Positions 49,167 through 58,443 of a stretch of DNA of 64,000 bases are shown piece by piece. The translations under genes were made by a program, and so were the position numbers. This stretch comes from Alistipes sp. CHKCI003 (GTDB taxonomy: Bacteria > Bacteroidota > Bacteroidia > Bacteroidales > Rikenellaceae), in NCBI RefSeq assembly GCF_900021155.1, contig NZ_FCNT01000052.1, positions 1 through 64,000 of the forward strand, read 5' to 3'. Each line of letters begins with the position of its first letter. Positions within the stretch are counted from its first letter, which is position 1. The notes under the pieces were generated by a model. The model did not search any database and was not told where the DNA came from. It worked only from the letters and a program-made list of their open reading frames with translations.

Positions 49167-50045
49167 ATGAAAAAACAACTCAACATTGTCGTTCTGGCAA
49201 AGCAGGTGCCCGATACCCGCAACGTGGGCAAGGACGCCATGACCCCCGAGGGCACGGTGAACCGCTCGGCGCTGCCTGCGATCTTCAATCCCGAAGATCT
49301 GAATGCGCTCGAAATGGCGCTCCGCATCAAGGAGCTGGCCGGAGACGCTGCGGTGCACGTGCTGACCATGGGCCCCGCGCGTGCCGCCGACATCATCCGC
49401 GACGCGATGTTCCGCGGCGCCGACGGCGGCTATCTGCTTTCGGGCCGCGAGTTCGCCGGTTCGGATACGCTCGCCACCTCCTATGCGCTCTCGTGCGCGC
49501 TGCGCCGGATCGCCCCCGATCTGATCGTCGCAGGCCGTCAGGCCATCGACGGCGACACGGCGCAGGTGGGACCTCAGGTGGCCGAGAAACTCGGACTTCC
49601 GCAAGTAACCTATGCCGAGGAGGTCGTGAAGCTCGACGAGAACTCGATCGTCGTCAAGCGCCGCCTCGACCACGGTACCGAAACGGTCGAGTGTCCCGTT
49701 CCGATGGTGCTGACCGTCAACGCTTCGGCACCCGAATGCCGGCCGCGCAACGCCCGCCGCGTGATGAAGTATAAATTCGCCCTCACGCCTTCCGAGATGG
49801 CCGCGGCGCCCGACTCCGAAGCCGCCCGCCGCGCAGCCGCGAAGGAGTATCTGCACATCGTCGAGTGGTCTGCGGCGGACGTCGATCCCGATCCGCAGCA
49901 GCTCGGACTGGCCGGTTCGCCGACGAAGGTGAAGAAGATCGAGAACGTCGTCTTTCAGGCTAAGGAGTCGAAAAGACTCACGGCCGCGGACTGCGACATC
50001 AGCTCACTCATGGTCGAACTCATTGCGAGCCACACGCTCGGATAA
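49167..50045 (+). CDS. etfB: Electron transfer flavoprotein subunit beta
   Basis: A 292-residue ETF beta subunit. NIVVLAKQVPDTRNVGKD opens the adenine nucleotide-binding fold; ALEMALRIKE, VLTMGP and DLIVAGRQAIDGDTAQVGPQVAEKLGLPQVTYAEEV are family signatures. With EtfA it carries electrons from acyl-CoA dehydrogenase, or in confurcating complexes to it. It is the first of three genes spaced 18 bp and then overlapping by 1 bp, a clear operon. Confidence 0.93.
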   Translation: MKKQLNIVVLAKQVPDTRNVGKDAMTPEGTVNRSALPAIFNPEDLNALEMALRIKELAGDAAVHVLTMGPARAADIIRDAMFRGADGGYLLSGREFAGSDTLATSYALSCALRRIAPDLIVAGRQAIDGDTAQVGPQVAEKLGLPQVTYAEEVVKLDENSIVVKRRLDHGTETVECPVPMVLTVNASAPECRPRNARRVMKYKFALTPSEMAAAPDSEAARRAAAKEYLHIVEWSAADVDPDPQQLGLAGSPTKVKKIENVVFQAKESKRLTAADCDISSLMVELIASHTLG

Positions 50046-50063
50046 TAACTTACTTTGGCAGAC

Positions 50064-51083
50064 ATGAACAACATATTCGTATATATCGAACTCGAAAACG
50101 GGGCCGTCGCCGACGTGAGCCTCGAATTGCTGACCAAGGGCCGCGAGCTGGCCGATACGCTGAAGGTGAAACTCGAAGCGGTGGCGATCGGCGAACGCCT
50201 CGCAGGGCTCGAAAAGGAGCTGGCCCGCTATGGTGCCGACACGGTGTGGGTGGCCGACGATAAGATCTTCGCCCCGTTCCGCACGCTGCCCCACACGGCC
50301 GTAATGTGCGGCCTCGTGGAGCAGGAGAAACCGCAGATCGTGCTCTTCGGCGCCACGCCCGTGGGGCGCGACTTCGCGCCGCGCGTGTCGTCGGCGCTGC
50401 ACAGCGGCCTCACGGCCGACTGCACGCAGCTCGTGATCGGCGACCATGCCGATCCCAAAACGGGCAAGGGCTACACCAATCTGCTGTACCAGATCCGCCC
50501 GGCTTTCGGCGGTAACATCATCGCCACGATCGTCAACCCCGATCACCGTCCGCAGATGGCCACCGTGCGCGAGGGCGTGATGCGCAAGGAGGAGGCCGCA
50601 AGGCCCCATGCCGGTGAGGTGAAGGCGATCGACTGGCGCAGGTTCGTGAAGGATACGGATCTTGCGGTGCGGATCGTCGACCGCCAGATCGAGGAGCGCC
50701 GGATCAACATCAAGGGCGCGAGCGTGATCGTGGCGGGCGGTTACGGCATGGGTTCGAAGGAGAACTTCCGCCTCGTGCACGAGCTGGCCGAGGTGTTGGG
50801 CGCCGAGGTGGGTGCGAGCCGCGCCGCGGTGGATGCCGGATTCGCCGACCATGCGCGCCAGATCGGCCAGACGGGCGTAACGGTGCGCCCGAAACTCTAC
50901 ATCGCCTGCGGCATCTCGGGGCAGATTCAGCACACGGCCGGCATGGACCAGTCGTCGATGGTGATCTCGATCAACTCCGATCCCGAGGCTCCGATCTGCA
51001 AGATCGCCGACTATGCGATCACGGGCGACGTGAACGACGTGATCCCCAAGATGATTAAGTACTACAAACAAAATTCGAAGTAA
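50064..51083 (+). CDS. etfA: Electron transfer flavoprotein subunit alpha
   Basis: A 339-residue ETF alpha subunit. The C-terminal FAD domain shows VIVAGGYGMGSKENFRLVHELAEVLGAEVGASRAAVDAG, QIGQTGVTVRPKLYIACGISGQIQHTAGM and INSDPEAPICKIADYAITGD, which hold FAD. The ATG at 50064 follows an in-frame TTG at 50055 that looks less likely. Its stop shares a base with the acyl-CoA dehydrogenase start. Confidence 0.93.
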   Translation: MNNIFVYIELENGAVADVSLELLTKGRELADTLKVKLEAVAIGERLAGLEKELARYGADTVWVADDKIFAPFRTLPHTAVMCGLVEQEKPQIVLFGATPVGRDFAPRVSSALHSGLTADCTQLVIGDHADPKTGKGYTNLLYQIRPAFGGNIIATIVNPDHRPQMATVREGVMRKEEAARPHAGEVKAIDWRRFVKDTDLAVRIVDRQIEERRINIKGASVIVAGGYGMGSKENFRLVHELAEVLGAEVGASRAAVDAGFADHARQIGQTGVTVRPKLYIACGISGQIQHTAGMDQSSMVISINSDPEAPICKIADYAITGDVNDVIPKMIKYYKQNSK

Positions 51084-52810
51084 TGGCTAATTTCTTTACC
51101 GATAACAAGGATTTGCAGTTCCACCTCCGGCATCCGATGATGCGCAAGATCGTGGAGCTCAAGGAGCGCGGATTCGCCGAGAAGGACCTTTACGATTTCG
51201 CGCCGCAGAATTTCGAGGACGCTATGGACTCCTACCGCCGCGTGTTGGACATCGCGGGCGAGGTTTGCGGCGAGGTGATCGCACCGAATGCCGAAGGCGT
51301 GGACCACGAAGGTCCGCGCGTGGTCGGCGACCGGGTGGAGTACGCTTCGGGTACGGTGCGGAACCTTCAGGCGATCGTCGATGCGGGTCTGAGCGGCATG
51401 ACGCTGCCGCGCAAGTACGACGGTCTGAATTTCCCGCTCGTCTGCTTCGTGATGGCCAACGAGATGGTGGCGCGCGCCGATGCCGGCTTCGAGAACATCT
51501 GGGGTTTGCAGGATTGCGCCGAGACGCTCAACGAGTTCGCCTCGGAGGAGCTCAAAGCCAAATACCTGCCGTGGGTGTCGGCCGGTGCGACCTGCGCCAT
51601 GGACCTCACGGAACCCGATGCCGGTTCGGACCTCGGCGCCGTGATGCTCCGGGCGACGTGGGACGAGGGGCGGCAGACGTGGCTCCTGAACGGCGTGAAG
51701 CGTTTCATCACCAACGGCGACGGCGACGTGTCGCTCGTGCTGGCACGCACGGAGGAGGGGACGACCGACGCGCGCGGTCTGTCGATGCTCGTCTACGACA
51801 AGCGCGACGGCGGCGTGAAGGTGCGCCGCATCGAGAACAAGCTCGGCATCAAGGGATCGCCCACCTGCGAACTGGTCTTCACCAATGCCCCCGCACAGTT
51901 GGTCGGCGACCGGAAGATGGGTCTGATCAAATACGTGATGTCGCTCATGAACGCCGCCCGTCTGGGGATCGGCGCGCAGTCGGTGGGCCTGTGCGAGGCC
52001 GCCTACCGCGAGGCGCTCAAATATGCGCACGAACGCGCCCAGTTCGGCAAGCCGATCATCCGCTTCGCGGCCGTCGCGGAGATGCTTTCGAACATGAAGG
52101 CCAAGTTGCAGGGCGCCCGTGCGCTGCTCTACGAGACCACACGTTTCGTGGAGATCTACAAGCAATACGGCCACATTGCCCGCGAACGTGCGCTCGAAGC
52201 CGACGAGCGGCAGGAGATGAAGTTCTACAACCGGCTGGCCGACGGTTTCACACCGCTCGTGAAGCTGTTCTCGTCGGAGTATGCCAACCAGCTGGCGTTC
52301 GATGCCATCCAGATTCACGGTGGCTCGGGATTCATGAAGGACTATGCGTGCGAACGCCTCTACCGCGACGCCCGCATCATGAATATCTATGAGGGTACGT
52401 CGCAGTTGCAGGTCGTGGCGGCGATCAACGCCGTAACGAAGGGTACGTTCCTCGAACAGATCCGCCGTTACGAAGAGGCGCAGTACAGCGACGCGATGCA
52501 GCCCGTGGCGGCGAAGATGCGCGAGCTGACGGCGAAGTTCGAAGAGATGAACGCCCGTGTCGAGACGCTCGAAAAGGAGTGCGCGGGATACAAGGACTTC
52601 CATGCCCGCCGGCTGGTGGAGACCGCCGGACACATCATCATCACCTACCTGCTGGCCCGTCAGGCCGGCGAATCGGACGAGTACGTGCAGTCGGCGCGGG
52701 TCTTCTGCAAGCTGGCCGAGGCGAAGGTCGCGGAGGCGCATACCTATGTGATGCAGTCGCCCGCGGAGGATGTGGAGTTGTTCCGCAGCGTGCAGAACGA
52801 GGTGTTGTAG
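51083..52810 (+). CDS. Acyl-CoA dehydrogenase with C-terminal extension
   Basis: A 575-residue flavoprotein dehydrogenase. Family motifs AMDLTEPDAGSDLG (FAD/substrate loop), RFITNGDGD, ENKLGIKGSPTCEL, RAQFGKPI and NIYEGTSQLQ with the presumed catalytic Glu are all present. About 170 residues follow the standard domain, as in the longer FadE/AcdA-like branch. It overlaps etfA by 1 bp, so it is the physical partner of this ETF. It could reduce crotonyl-CoA or related enoyl-CoA in fermentation, or oxidise acyl-CoA; the chain length preference is not readable. Confidence 0.9.
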   Translation: MANFFTDNKDLQFHLRHPMMRKIVELKERGFAEKDLYDFAPQNFEDAMDSYRRVLDIAGEVCGEVIAPNAEGVDHEGPRVVGDRVEYASGTVRNLQAIVDAGLSGMTLPRKYDGLNFPLVCFVMANEMVARADAGFENIWGLQDCAETLNEFASEELKAKYLPWVSAGATCAMDLTEPDAGSDLGAVMLRATWDEGRQTWLLNGVKRFITNGDGDVSLVLARTEEGTTDARGLSMLVYDKRDGGVKVRRIENKLGIKGSPTCELVFTNAPAQLVGDRKMGLIKYVMSLMNAARLGIGAQSVGLCEAAYREALKYAHERAQFGKPIIRFAAVAEMLSNMKAKLQGARALLYETTRFVEIYKQYGHIARERALEADERQEMKFYNRLADGFTPLVKLFSSEYANQLAFDAIQIHGGSGFMKDYACERLYRDARIMNIYEGTSQLQVVAAINAVTKGTFLEQIRRYEEAQYSDAMQPVAAKMRELTAKFEEMNARVETLEKECAGYKDFHARRLVETAGHIIITYLLARQAGESDEYVQSARVFCKLAEAKVAEAHTYVMQSPAEDVELFRSVQNEVL

Positions 52811-52888
52811 GTCGGTTCCGGCGAAAGAGTGCGGAGACCCGTGTGCCGCGCGGGTGAACGGTTTCGTCGTTTCCGGTATCGCAGCGAA

Positions 52889-52997
52889 GGGGCTGTCTGA
52901 CGCGTTTCGGACACCCCTTTTTCATTCGTATCGCTATTCGGGAACTTTTCCGAATGCGCAATTTTCGGAGGGTTGAAAAAACTTGTCGGACAGCCCC
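52889..52997 (-). repeat. 109-bp repeat element, copy A, with 13-bp terminal inverted repeats
   Basis: The ends GGGGCTGTCTGAC (52889-52901) and GTCGGACAGCCCC (52985-52997) are inverted with one mismatch. The whole element is about 89% identical, in inverse orientation, to copy B at 55531. Its left part folds as GGGGCTGTCTGA…TCGGACACCCC followed by TTTTT and so probably terminates the etf/acyl-CoA dehydrogenase transcript. It contains no coding capacity and has no clear target duplication. Confidence 0.85.
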
Positions 52998-53048
52998 CCC
53001 CCTCGTCCTGCACTCGATGTCTCGTGTGTTTTACCGTTCCTGCCCGTC

Positions 53049-53094
53049 TAAGACGTTGCAGCGGCGAATCGCGATTCGCCGCTGCAACGTCTTA
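53049..53094. repeat. 46-bp perfect palindrome without spacer
   Basis: Two 23-bp arms, centred between 53071 and 53072, are exactly reverse-complementary with no loop (core GCGGCGAATCGCGATTCGCC). It lies between convergent genes, so a bidirectional terminator is one reading; TTCTTT follows on the plus strand. A cruciform or a protein-binding site are others. Confidence 0.9.
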
Positions 53095-53339
53095 TTCTTT
53101 CCGGCTCGTTTTCCGGGTGCCTGCGGGCTTGTCGCTTTTCGCCGGCATTCGTCTTCCCGCATGCTGTCGTGCGATGTCGCTTTTCCGCTGAGTGCCGTTT
53201 TCTGTTCGGCGTCGTTTTTCCGAGCAGTGCCGTCGCCTCGACTCTGAGCCGGCGAACGGCGGATGCCGGTCCTGTGCGGGGCCGGGGAGGTCGTCTGCCG
53301 CCGCATGCGGAGGGCGTCCGGCAGTGCACGACGCTGCGC

Positions 53340-53879
53340 TCAACCCTTTCGGCTGCGTCCGCCGCGCTGCTTCGCCGCTTGCAGCAGTCCGGTCCGCTGC
53401 TGCGGGGCTGCGGCGATCATCTCCCGGATCAGCGCGGTCAGCCGGGCGGAGTCGAACTCCAGCCCCAGCGTGCCGATATAAACGGCTTTCAGCCCTTTCG
53501 AATCGTACAGCCGGTCGAACCGACGGAACATCGACGGGCGCATGAACTGCGGCTTGTCGTTGCGGTCGAGCAGAAGCCGCACCCAATCCTGTCCCCGAAA
53601 GTAGAAGTCGTCCGCTCGGAGAACGGCTTCCCATTCGATCTCCTCGCCGAGGGTGTGGGTCTCCAGAATGCCGCGCTCGGTGAGGATGAGATAGGGGCTG
53701 CGGTCGCAGAGGGTGCTGATGCCGTACAACAGCGTGAAAACGGCCGTCAGAATCAGACACCAGCCCGCCGCCGTGTCGCGGGCGCAGCGCATGACCGGCC
53801 CTGCGGCGCCCCCTGCGGCGATTCCCGCGACGATGAAAACGAACGCTTTTTTGCGGGATTTATGGATCGTCAGTTCCAT
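53340..53879 (-). CDS. Small membrane protein, STM3941-like
   Basis: A 179-residue protein with two N-terminal membrane helices (about 12-30 and 38-57) and a cytosolic PH-like beta domain (PYLILTERGILETHTLGEEIEWEAVLRADDFYFRGQDWVRLLLD). The pattern HKSRKKAF-two helices-LTERGI resembles the STM3941 family of unknown function. It faces the mscS gene from the opposite strand inside the segment bracketed by repeat copies A and B. Confidence 0.65.
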   Translation of the reverse strand: MELTIHKSRKKAFVFIVAGIAAGGAAGPVMRCARDTAAGWCLILTAVFTLLYGISTLCDRSPYLILTERGILETHTLGEEIEWEAVLRADDFYFRGQDWVRLLLDRNDKPQFMRPSMFRRFDRLYDSKGLKAVYIGTLGLEFDSARLTALIREMIAAAPQQRTGLLQAAKQRGGRSRKG

Positions 53880-54062
53880 CGCTTTGCTAATTTATCGTGT
53901 CGTGAAGTGCAAAATCTTTTCCAAAGGCACAGAAGTTGAGTTTTCGCCCGGGGAAAAGTGTTCCGCACCCATGCGGCGGAGACCGGTGCCGTTCCGGGCA
54001 CCGGCCGCACGGACCGCAGGCGCGGCACTCCGGATGACGGATACGATTAAATGGTCGGAACT

Positions 54063-55148
54063 ATGATGGAATATGAAATCTTGGGAAATTCCGTGCAGAC
54101 ATGGATCATCTCCCTGCTCTTCGTGCTGGGCGCGTTCGTGGTCGTGAAACTGATCTCTTTTCTGAGCCGGAAATTCCTCGAACCGCTCGTGCGGCGCACC
54201 CGTACGGGGGTGGACGACATCGTCTATTATTCGCTGGAGCCGCCTCTGAAATTCGCCGTGATGCTGTTGGGTATCTGGATCGCCATTCACCGTCTGGTCT
54301 ACCCGGACGATCTGGTGAAGTACGTGGACAATGCCTACCGCATCCTGATCGTGCTGGATGTTACGTGGGTCCTCGCGCGTCTTTCGGGAGCGTTGCTCCA
54401 GAGATATTGGGGGCAGAAGTCGGACGGACACTTCCAGAAAATGACGCCCGTGGTCAAACGGACGGTGCTGGTACTCGTTTGGATCATCGGCACCGTAACG
54501 GCTCTGAGCAATGTCGGCGTCGATATAAATGCCCTGTGGGGAACGCTGGGCATCGGCGGCATCGCCTTCGCGCTGGCCGCACAGGATACGGTGAAAAACA
54601 TTTTCGGGGCGATCACGATCTTCACCGACAAACCGTTCGGCATCGGCGACACGATCAACGTGAACGGCATGGAGGGTACGGTGGTGGATGTCGGGATGCG
54701 CAGTACGCGGATATTGGGCTACGACCGGCGCATCACCAGCTACCCGAATTACAAGATCACGGACGCCTCGATCGTCAACATCTCCTCCGAACCGATGCGG
54801 CGGGTTACGGTGAAGTTGGGGCTGACCTACGATACGACGGCCCGGAAGATGGCCGAGGCGCTGGATATTCTGCGCTCTCTGCCGGCGAAGGTCGAAAACG
54901 TCTCCCGCAATCCGTCGGATATTACGGCCTATTTTTCCGAGTACGCCGATTCGTCGCTCAACATCACTTTTTACTATTACATCGAAAAACAGGGCGATAT
55001 TCTGAAAGCGATGTCCGATATGAACATGGCGATCCTCGAATCCTTCGGCGAGGCGGGTCTCGAATTCGCCTTTCCGACGCGGACGCTGTTCGTGCAGCAG
55101 GACGGCAGCGAATGCCGGACCGACGGCGGACCCACTGCCGGACGATGA
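54063..55148 (+). CDS. MscS family mechanosensitive ion channel
   Basis: A 361-residue inner-membrane channel protecting against hypo-osmotic shock. There are about four N-terminal helices. The pore helix and beta domain follow: GTLGIGGIAFALAAQDTVKNIFGAITIFTDKPFGIGDTINV, then GTVVDVGMRSTRIL and the C-terminal alpha/beta vestibule. Starts at 54051, 54063 and 54066 are possible in frame; the middle one is used here. Confidence 0.88.
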   Translation: MMEYEILGNSVQTWIISLLFVLGAFVVVKLISFLSRKFLEPLVRRTRTGVDDIVYYSLEPPLKFAVMLLGIWIAIHRLVYPDDLVKYVDNAYRILIVLDVTWVLARLSGALLQRYWGQKSDGHFQKMTPVVKRTVLVLVWIIGTVTALSNVGVDINALWGTLGIGGIAFALAAQDTVKNIFGAITIFTDKPFGIGDTINVNGMEGTVVDVGMRSTRILGYDRRITSYPNYKITDASIVNISSEPMRRVTVKLGLTYDTTARKMAEALDILRSLPAKVENVSRNPSDITAYFSEYADSSLNITFYYYIEKQGDILKAMSDMNMAILESFGEAGLEFAFPTRTLFVQQDGSECRTDGGPTAGR

Positions 55149-55530
55149 ATCGTGCCGACGACGCGGAACATTCCCGCCTCCACCGCAGGGGCGGGACGAC
55201 GGGCGATGAGACGGGTGAGCCCGACAGCACCCGCACGTCCGAATCGGACGCGCGGGCCGGGTCGGTCGTATCTGAACCGCGGACCGGACGGCTGTGCGCA
55301 CCGGATGATCGTGCAGCCGTCCGGATCGGCTTCCCGCCGCCCGGCGGCGGAGTGGCTGCGGAAACGGTTCCGCTTTCCCGACACAAAGACCTCCGGAGTT
55401 GACCGCCTGTGCCTTGGAAGTGCATGCGGGCGGCGGATTTCCGGCTGAGGAGCCCGTAACCGCCGCACGGATGGAGGCGCGGTCCGAAAGATCGGGGAAA
55501 GCTGTCCGCGAAGCTTCGAAAAACGGAAAT
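55149..55530. other. Spacer of 0.38 kb, no gene supported
   Basis: GC-rich sequence between mscS and repeat copy B; no domain-bearing frame or promoter match. Confidence 0.5.
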
Positions 55531-55637
55531 GAGGCTGTCTGACAAATTTTTTCAACCCTCCGAAAATTGCGTATTGGGAAAATTCCCGAATAGCGGTACG
55601 AATGAAAAAGGGTGTCTAAAACGTGTTAGACAGCCCC
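55531..55637 (+). repeat. 107-bp repeat element, copy B
   Basis: The ends GAGGCTGTCTGAC (55531-55543) and GTTAGACAGCCCC (55625-55637) are inverted with two mismatches. It is about 89% identical to the reverse complement of copy A. Its right half forms a hairpin (GGGTGTCTAA with TTAGACAGCCC) followed by CTTTTC. It lies between mscS (+) and glsA (-), both of which end towards it. Confidence 0.85.
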
Positions 55638-55751
55638 TTTTCATTGAACAGAGATTTGTCGGCCCCTATTTCATGCCGTGCATGCTCTTCGGGTGCGTCG
55701 CAAAGGGCCGCAATGTCCGAAGTGCCGGCAGAGGTCGTCGGACAGCCGCCT

Positions 55752-56735
55752 CTACGCTTCGGCCGGTTCTTTTCCTTCCACCGTGCACCGGCATGGCTCG
55801 AAGATGTTGAGACGCAGTCGGTTGACGATGTAGCTCAGCGCCATCTGAGCCTTCACCGAGTTGCCGGCCTCGTCGAGCGGCGGGGCGAAGGCAGCGATGC
55901 CCATGACACCCGGAACGACGCCCATGATGCCGCCTCCGACGCCCGTCTTGGCCGGAAGCCCCGTGCGGAAGAGCCAGTCGCCCGTGTGTTCGTAGAAACC
56001 TACGGTGGCCATCATCGACGTGATCTTCGGCGCCAGTTCGGGGTGGAAAACCTCGCGCTTGGTTACGGGATTCACGCCGCCGAACGCGATCGTCGCCGCA
56101 GCGACCGAGAGCTGCCGGGCCGTAACGCCGATCGAACACTGGCGCGTGTAGAGGTCGAGCGCCATGTCCGGATCGTCGTAGATGCGGCCGTAGTTCTTCA
56201 GCAGCCACGCGATCGACTTGTTGTTGAAGTTGGTGGCCGTTTCCGATTCGTAGAGTTCGTCGATCACCTCCACGCCGGAGCCCGCGAGCTCTTCGATGAA
56301 GTTGCGGATCGCTTTCCACTTGCCGTCGGAGTCTCCGACGGGCCGGATCATCGAGCAGGCCGAGATCGCACCGGCGTTCACCAGCGGCGTCGAGGGGTGA
56401 TCCTTTTCGAGCAGAATGGCCATGATCGAGTTGAAGGGCAGCCCCGTGGCGTCGGCGCCGATCTTGTCGAGCACCTCCTTGCCGCTGTACTGGTTCATGG
56501 CGAGGAGCGCCGTCGGCACTTTCGACACCGATTCGATGCCGAACTTGAAGTCGGTGTCGCCTGCGGCGATCGCCTCGCCGTCGGGCAGACAGGCCGAGAT
56601 GCCGAAGAGCTGCGACGGCACGCCGGCCAGATAGGGTATGTAATCGGCGTTCTTGCCGCCCGTCTCGTCCTTGAATTTGGCGTATGCCTCGTCGATGGCG
56701 GCTTTGATCGTCTGTTTCGTGATTTTCTGTATCAT
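55752..56735 (-). CDS. glsA: Glutaminase
   Basis: A 327-residue serine-type glutaminase converting glutamine to glutamate and ammonia. The SxxK pair is Ser69-Lys72 in GIESVSKVPT. NAGAI, ETATNFNNKSIAW, YTRQCSIGVTA and PAKTGVGGGIMGV complete the beta-lactamase-like active site. It starts 10 bp after the antiporter gene, so the two form an operon. Ammonia release buffers the cytosol, and the glutamate made can be exchanged or decarboxylated, giving acid tolerance. Confidence 0.93.
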   Translation of the reverse strand: MIQKITKQTIKAAIDEAYAKFKDETGGKNADYIPYLAGVPSQLFGISACLPDGEAIAAGDTDFKFGIESVSKVPTALLAMNQYSGKEVLDKIGADATGLPFNSIMAILLEKDHPSTPLVNAGAISACSMIRPVGDSDGKWKAIRNFIEELAGSGVEVIDELYESETATNFNNKSIAWLLKNYGRIYDDPDMALDLYTRQCSIGVTARQLSVAAATIAFGGVNPVTKREVFHPELAPKITSMMATVGFYEHTGDWLFRTGLPAKTGVGGGIMGVVPGVMGIAAFAPPLDEAGNSVKAQMALSYIVNRLRLNIFEPCRCTVEGKEPAEA

Positions 56736-56745
56736 GACGGGAAGG

Positions 56746-58299
56746 TTATTTGTTGCGGAGTTCGGATGACGAAGGTTTAGCCGACGGCGAAGGCTTCGCT
56801 TTCGCCGTCGTGTCGGCCGGCACGGCGGCCGGCTGCTCTTCCCAATGGAAGGGGGCGAACTGAGCGGCGGCCTCGGGGTCCTTCCACGAGGGTTTGCGCA
56901 TGGCGTAGATCACGAACGGAGCGCCCACGACCACGATGCAGCCGATGACGAGCACCGAGAACCAGACGGTGTTGCTGCCCGTGGCGATCTGGCTGGGGGG
57001 CACGAAGCTGAGGATGAAGGCCAGCAGGGCGCCGCAGAATCCGACGCAGCCGAGCAGCCACATGAGCCCGTTGCCCTTGCCCAGACGGAACGGACGCGGC
57101 GTGTCCTTCATCTTGTAGCGCAGTACGATGGCCGCGGAGAACATCAGCATGTACATGATGAGGTACAGCAGCACGGTGAGCTGCGAGAGGATCTGATAGA
57201 ACGACTGCACCGAAGGCATCACGACGAACAGGAGCGCCAGCAGCGTAACGACGCATCCCTGAATGAGCAGGATGTTGCGCTGCACGCCGTTCTTGTTCGC
57301 TTTCTGGAAGAACGGCGGCAGATAGCCGGCCTTGCCCACGGCGAAGATACCCTTCGAAGGTCCGGCCACCCACGTCAGCACGCCGGCCAGCACGCCGAAC
57401 ATCAGGGCGATGGCGATGATCGGCCCGGCCCACGATATATGCAGATACCTGAAATAGTTGTCGAAGCCGATCAGTAGCGACTGCGTGAGGTTGATGTCTT
57501 TGGCCGGAACGATCAGACCCAGCGCGAAAGTGCCCAGCACGAAGATGCAGACCGTTACGAGCGATCCGATGACGATGGCTTTCGGATAGTTGCGCGACGG
57601 GTTTTTGACATCCATCACATGGATGCCCATCATCTCCATACCCGCGTAGAAGAGGAAGATGGAGCTGGCGAGCACCAGATTGTCGAATTTCGTGAGGTCG
57701 GGAAAGAAGCCCTGCGACATGTCCATGTGGTTCTGTCCGCCGGTCGAGAGGTAGATGATGCCGAGCAGGATCAGAAGCGCCGCGGGGATGATCGTGCCGA
57801 TCATGCCGCCCCATTTGCTGATCTTGCCGACCCATCCCAGACCTTTGAGGGCGATGAACGTGGCGATCCAGTAGATGGCCAGCACGACGACGAGCGTGAA
57901 GACCTTGTTCGAGGCGAGCGTCATGTCGTGCGCCTCGTTCATGCCGATGAATGCGATCGACACCGCGCCGAAGGTCAGCACCGTCGGATACCAGATCGTC
58001 GATTCGATCCATTGCAGCCAGATGGCAAGGAATCCCGTGCGGGCGCCGTAGGCTTCGCCCACCCAGCGGAAGACGCCGCCCTGCTTGTCGGAGAACATCG
58101 CCGCCAGCTCCGCGGCCACCATGGCCGTCGGAATGAGGAAGACGATCGCGGCGAACAGGTAGTAGAATGCCGACGAAAGCCCGTAGACGGCCTCGGCGGG
58201 CAGCCCTCGCAGACTCACTACGGCGGTAATGTTCATAATCGCCAGCGTCATGACGCTCAATTTGAACCCCGTGCTTGTAGTAACTTTCTTTACATCCAT
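56746..58299 (-). CDS. gadC: APC family amino acid antiporter (glutamate/GABA type)
   Basis: A 517-residue permease with twelve or so membrane helices. MNITAVVSLRGLPAEAVYGLSSAFYYLFAAIVFLIPTAMVAAELA is the first-helix region typical of GadC-like antiporters. The C-terminal hydrophilic tail resembles the pH-gating plug of GadC. E. coli GadC exchanges glutamate or glutamine for GABA. The glutaminase partner downstream supports a glutamine/glutamate-based acid-resistance role; no glutamate decarboxylase gene is in the window. The ATG at 58299 gives the conventional N-terminus. Confidence 0.85.
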   Translation of the reverse strand: MDVKKVTTSTGFKLSVMTLAIMNITAVVSLRGLPAEAVYGLSSAFYYLFAAIVFLIPTAMVAAELAAMFSDKQGGVFRWVGEAYGARTGFLAIWLQWIESTIWYPTVLTFGAVSIAFIGMNEAHDMTLASNKVFTLVVVLAIYWIATFIALKGLGWVGKISKWGGMIGTIIPAALLILLGIIYLSTGGQNHMDMSQGFFPDLTKFDNLVLASSIFLFYAGMEMMGIHVMDVKNPSRNYPKAIVIGSLVTVCIFVLGTFALGLIVPAKDINLTQSLLIGFDNYFRYLHISWAGPIIAIALMFGVLAGVLTWVAGPSKGIFAVGKAGYLPPFFQKANKNGVQRNILLIQGCVVTLLALLFVVMPSVQSFYQILSQLTVLLYLIMYMLMFSAAIVLRYKMKDTPRPFRLGKGNGLMWLLGCVGFCGALLAFILSFVPPSQIATGSNTVWFSVLVIGCIVVVGAPFVIYAMRKPSWKDPEAAAQFAPFHWEEQPAAVPADTTAKAKPSPSAKPSSSELRNK

Positions 58300-58414
58300 A
58301 ATAAATGTGTTTGAATTTGGTTTTTTAACGGGACGATGCGTTGCAAGGACCGTGCAAATCCCGCCTCGGGTCCTGATTCTGTGGAGCGGCGCGGTGTTTG
58401 CGGACGAAAATGAG

Positions 58415-58422
58415 TATATTTG
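58415..58422 (+). promoter_or_regulatory. -7 element of the DUF5106 gene
   Basis: TATATTTG matches TAnnTTTG, 21 bp before the ATG at 58444 (9 bp before the alternative ATG at 58432). It excludes the in-frame TTG at 58420. Confidence 0.6.
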
Positions 58423-58443
58423 CTGCACATAATGCTTTTGCCT

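Noticed and set aside
52889..55637. Calling the segment between inverted repeats a composite transposon
   Set aside because: The repeats are ~108 bp and non-coding, and no transposase or target duplication was seen; a MITE-like or terminator-repeat reading is safer.
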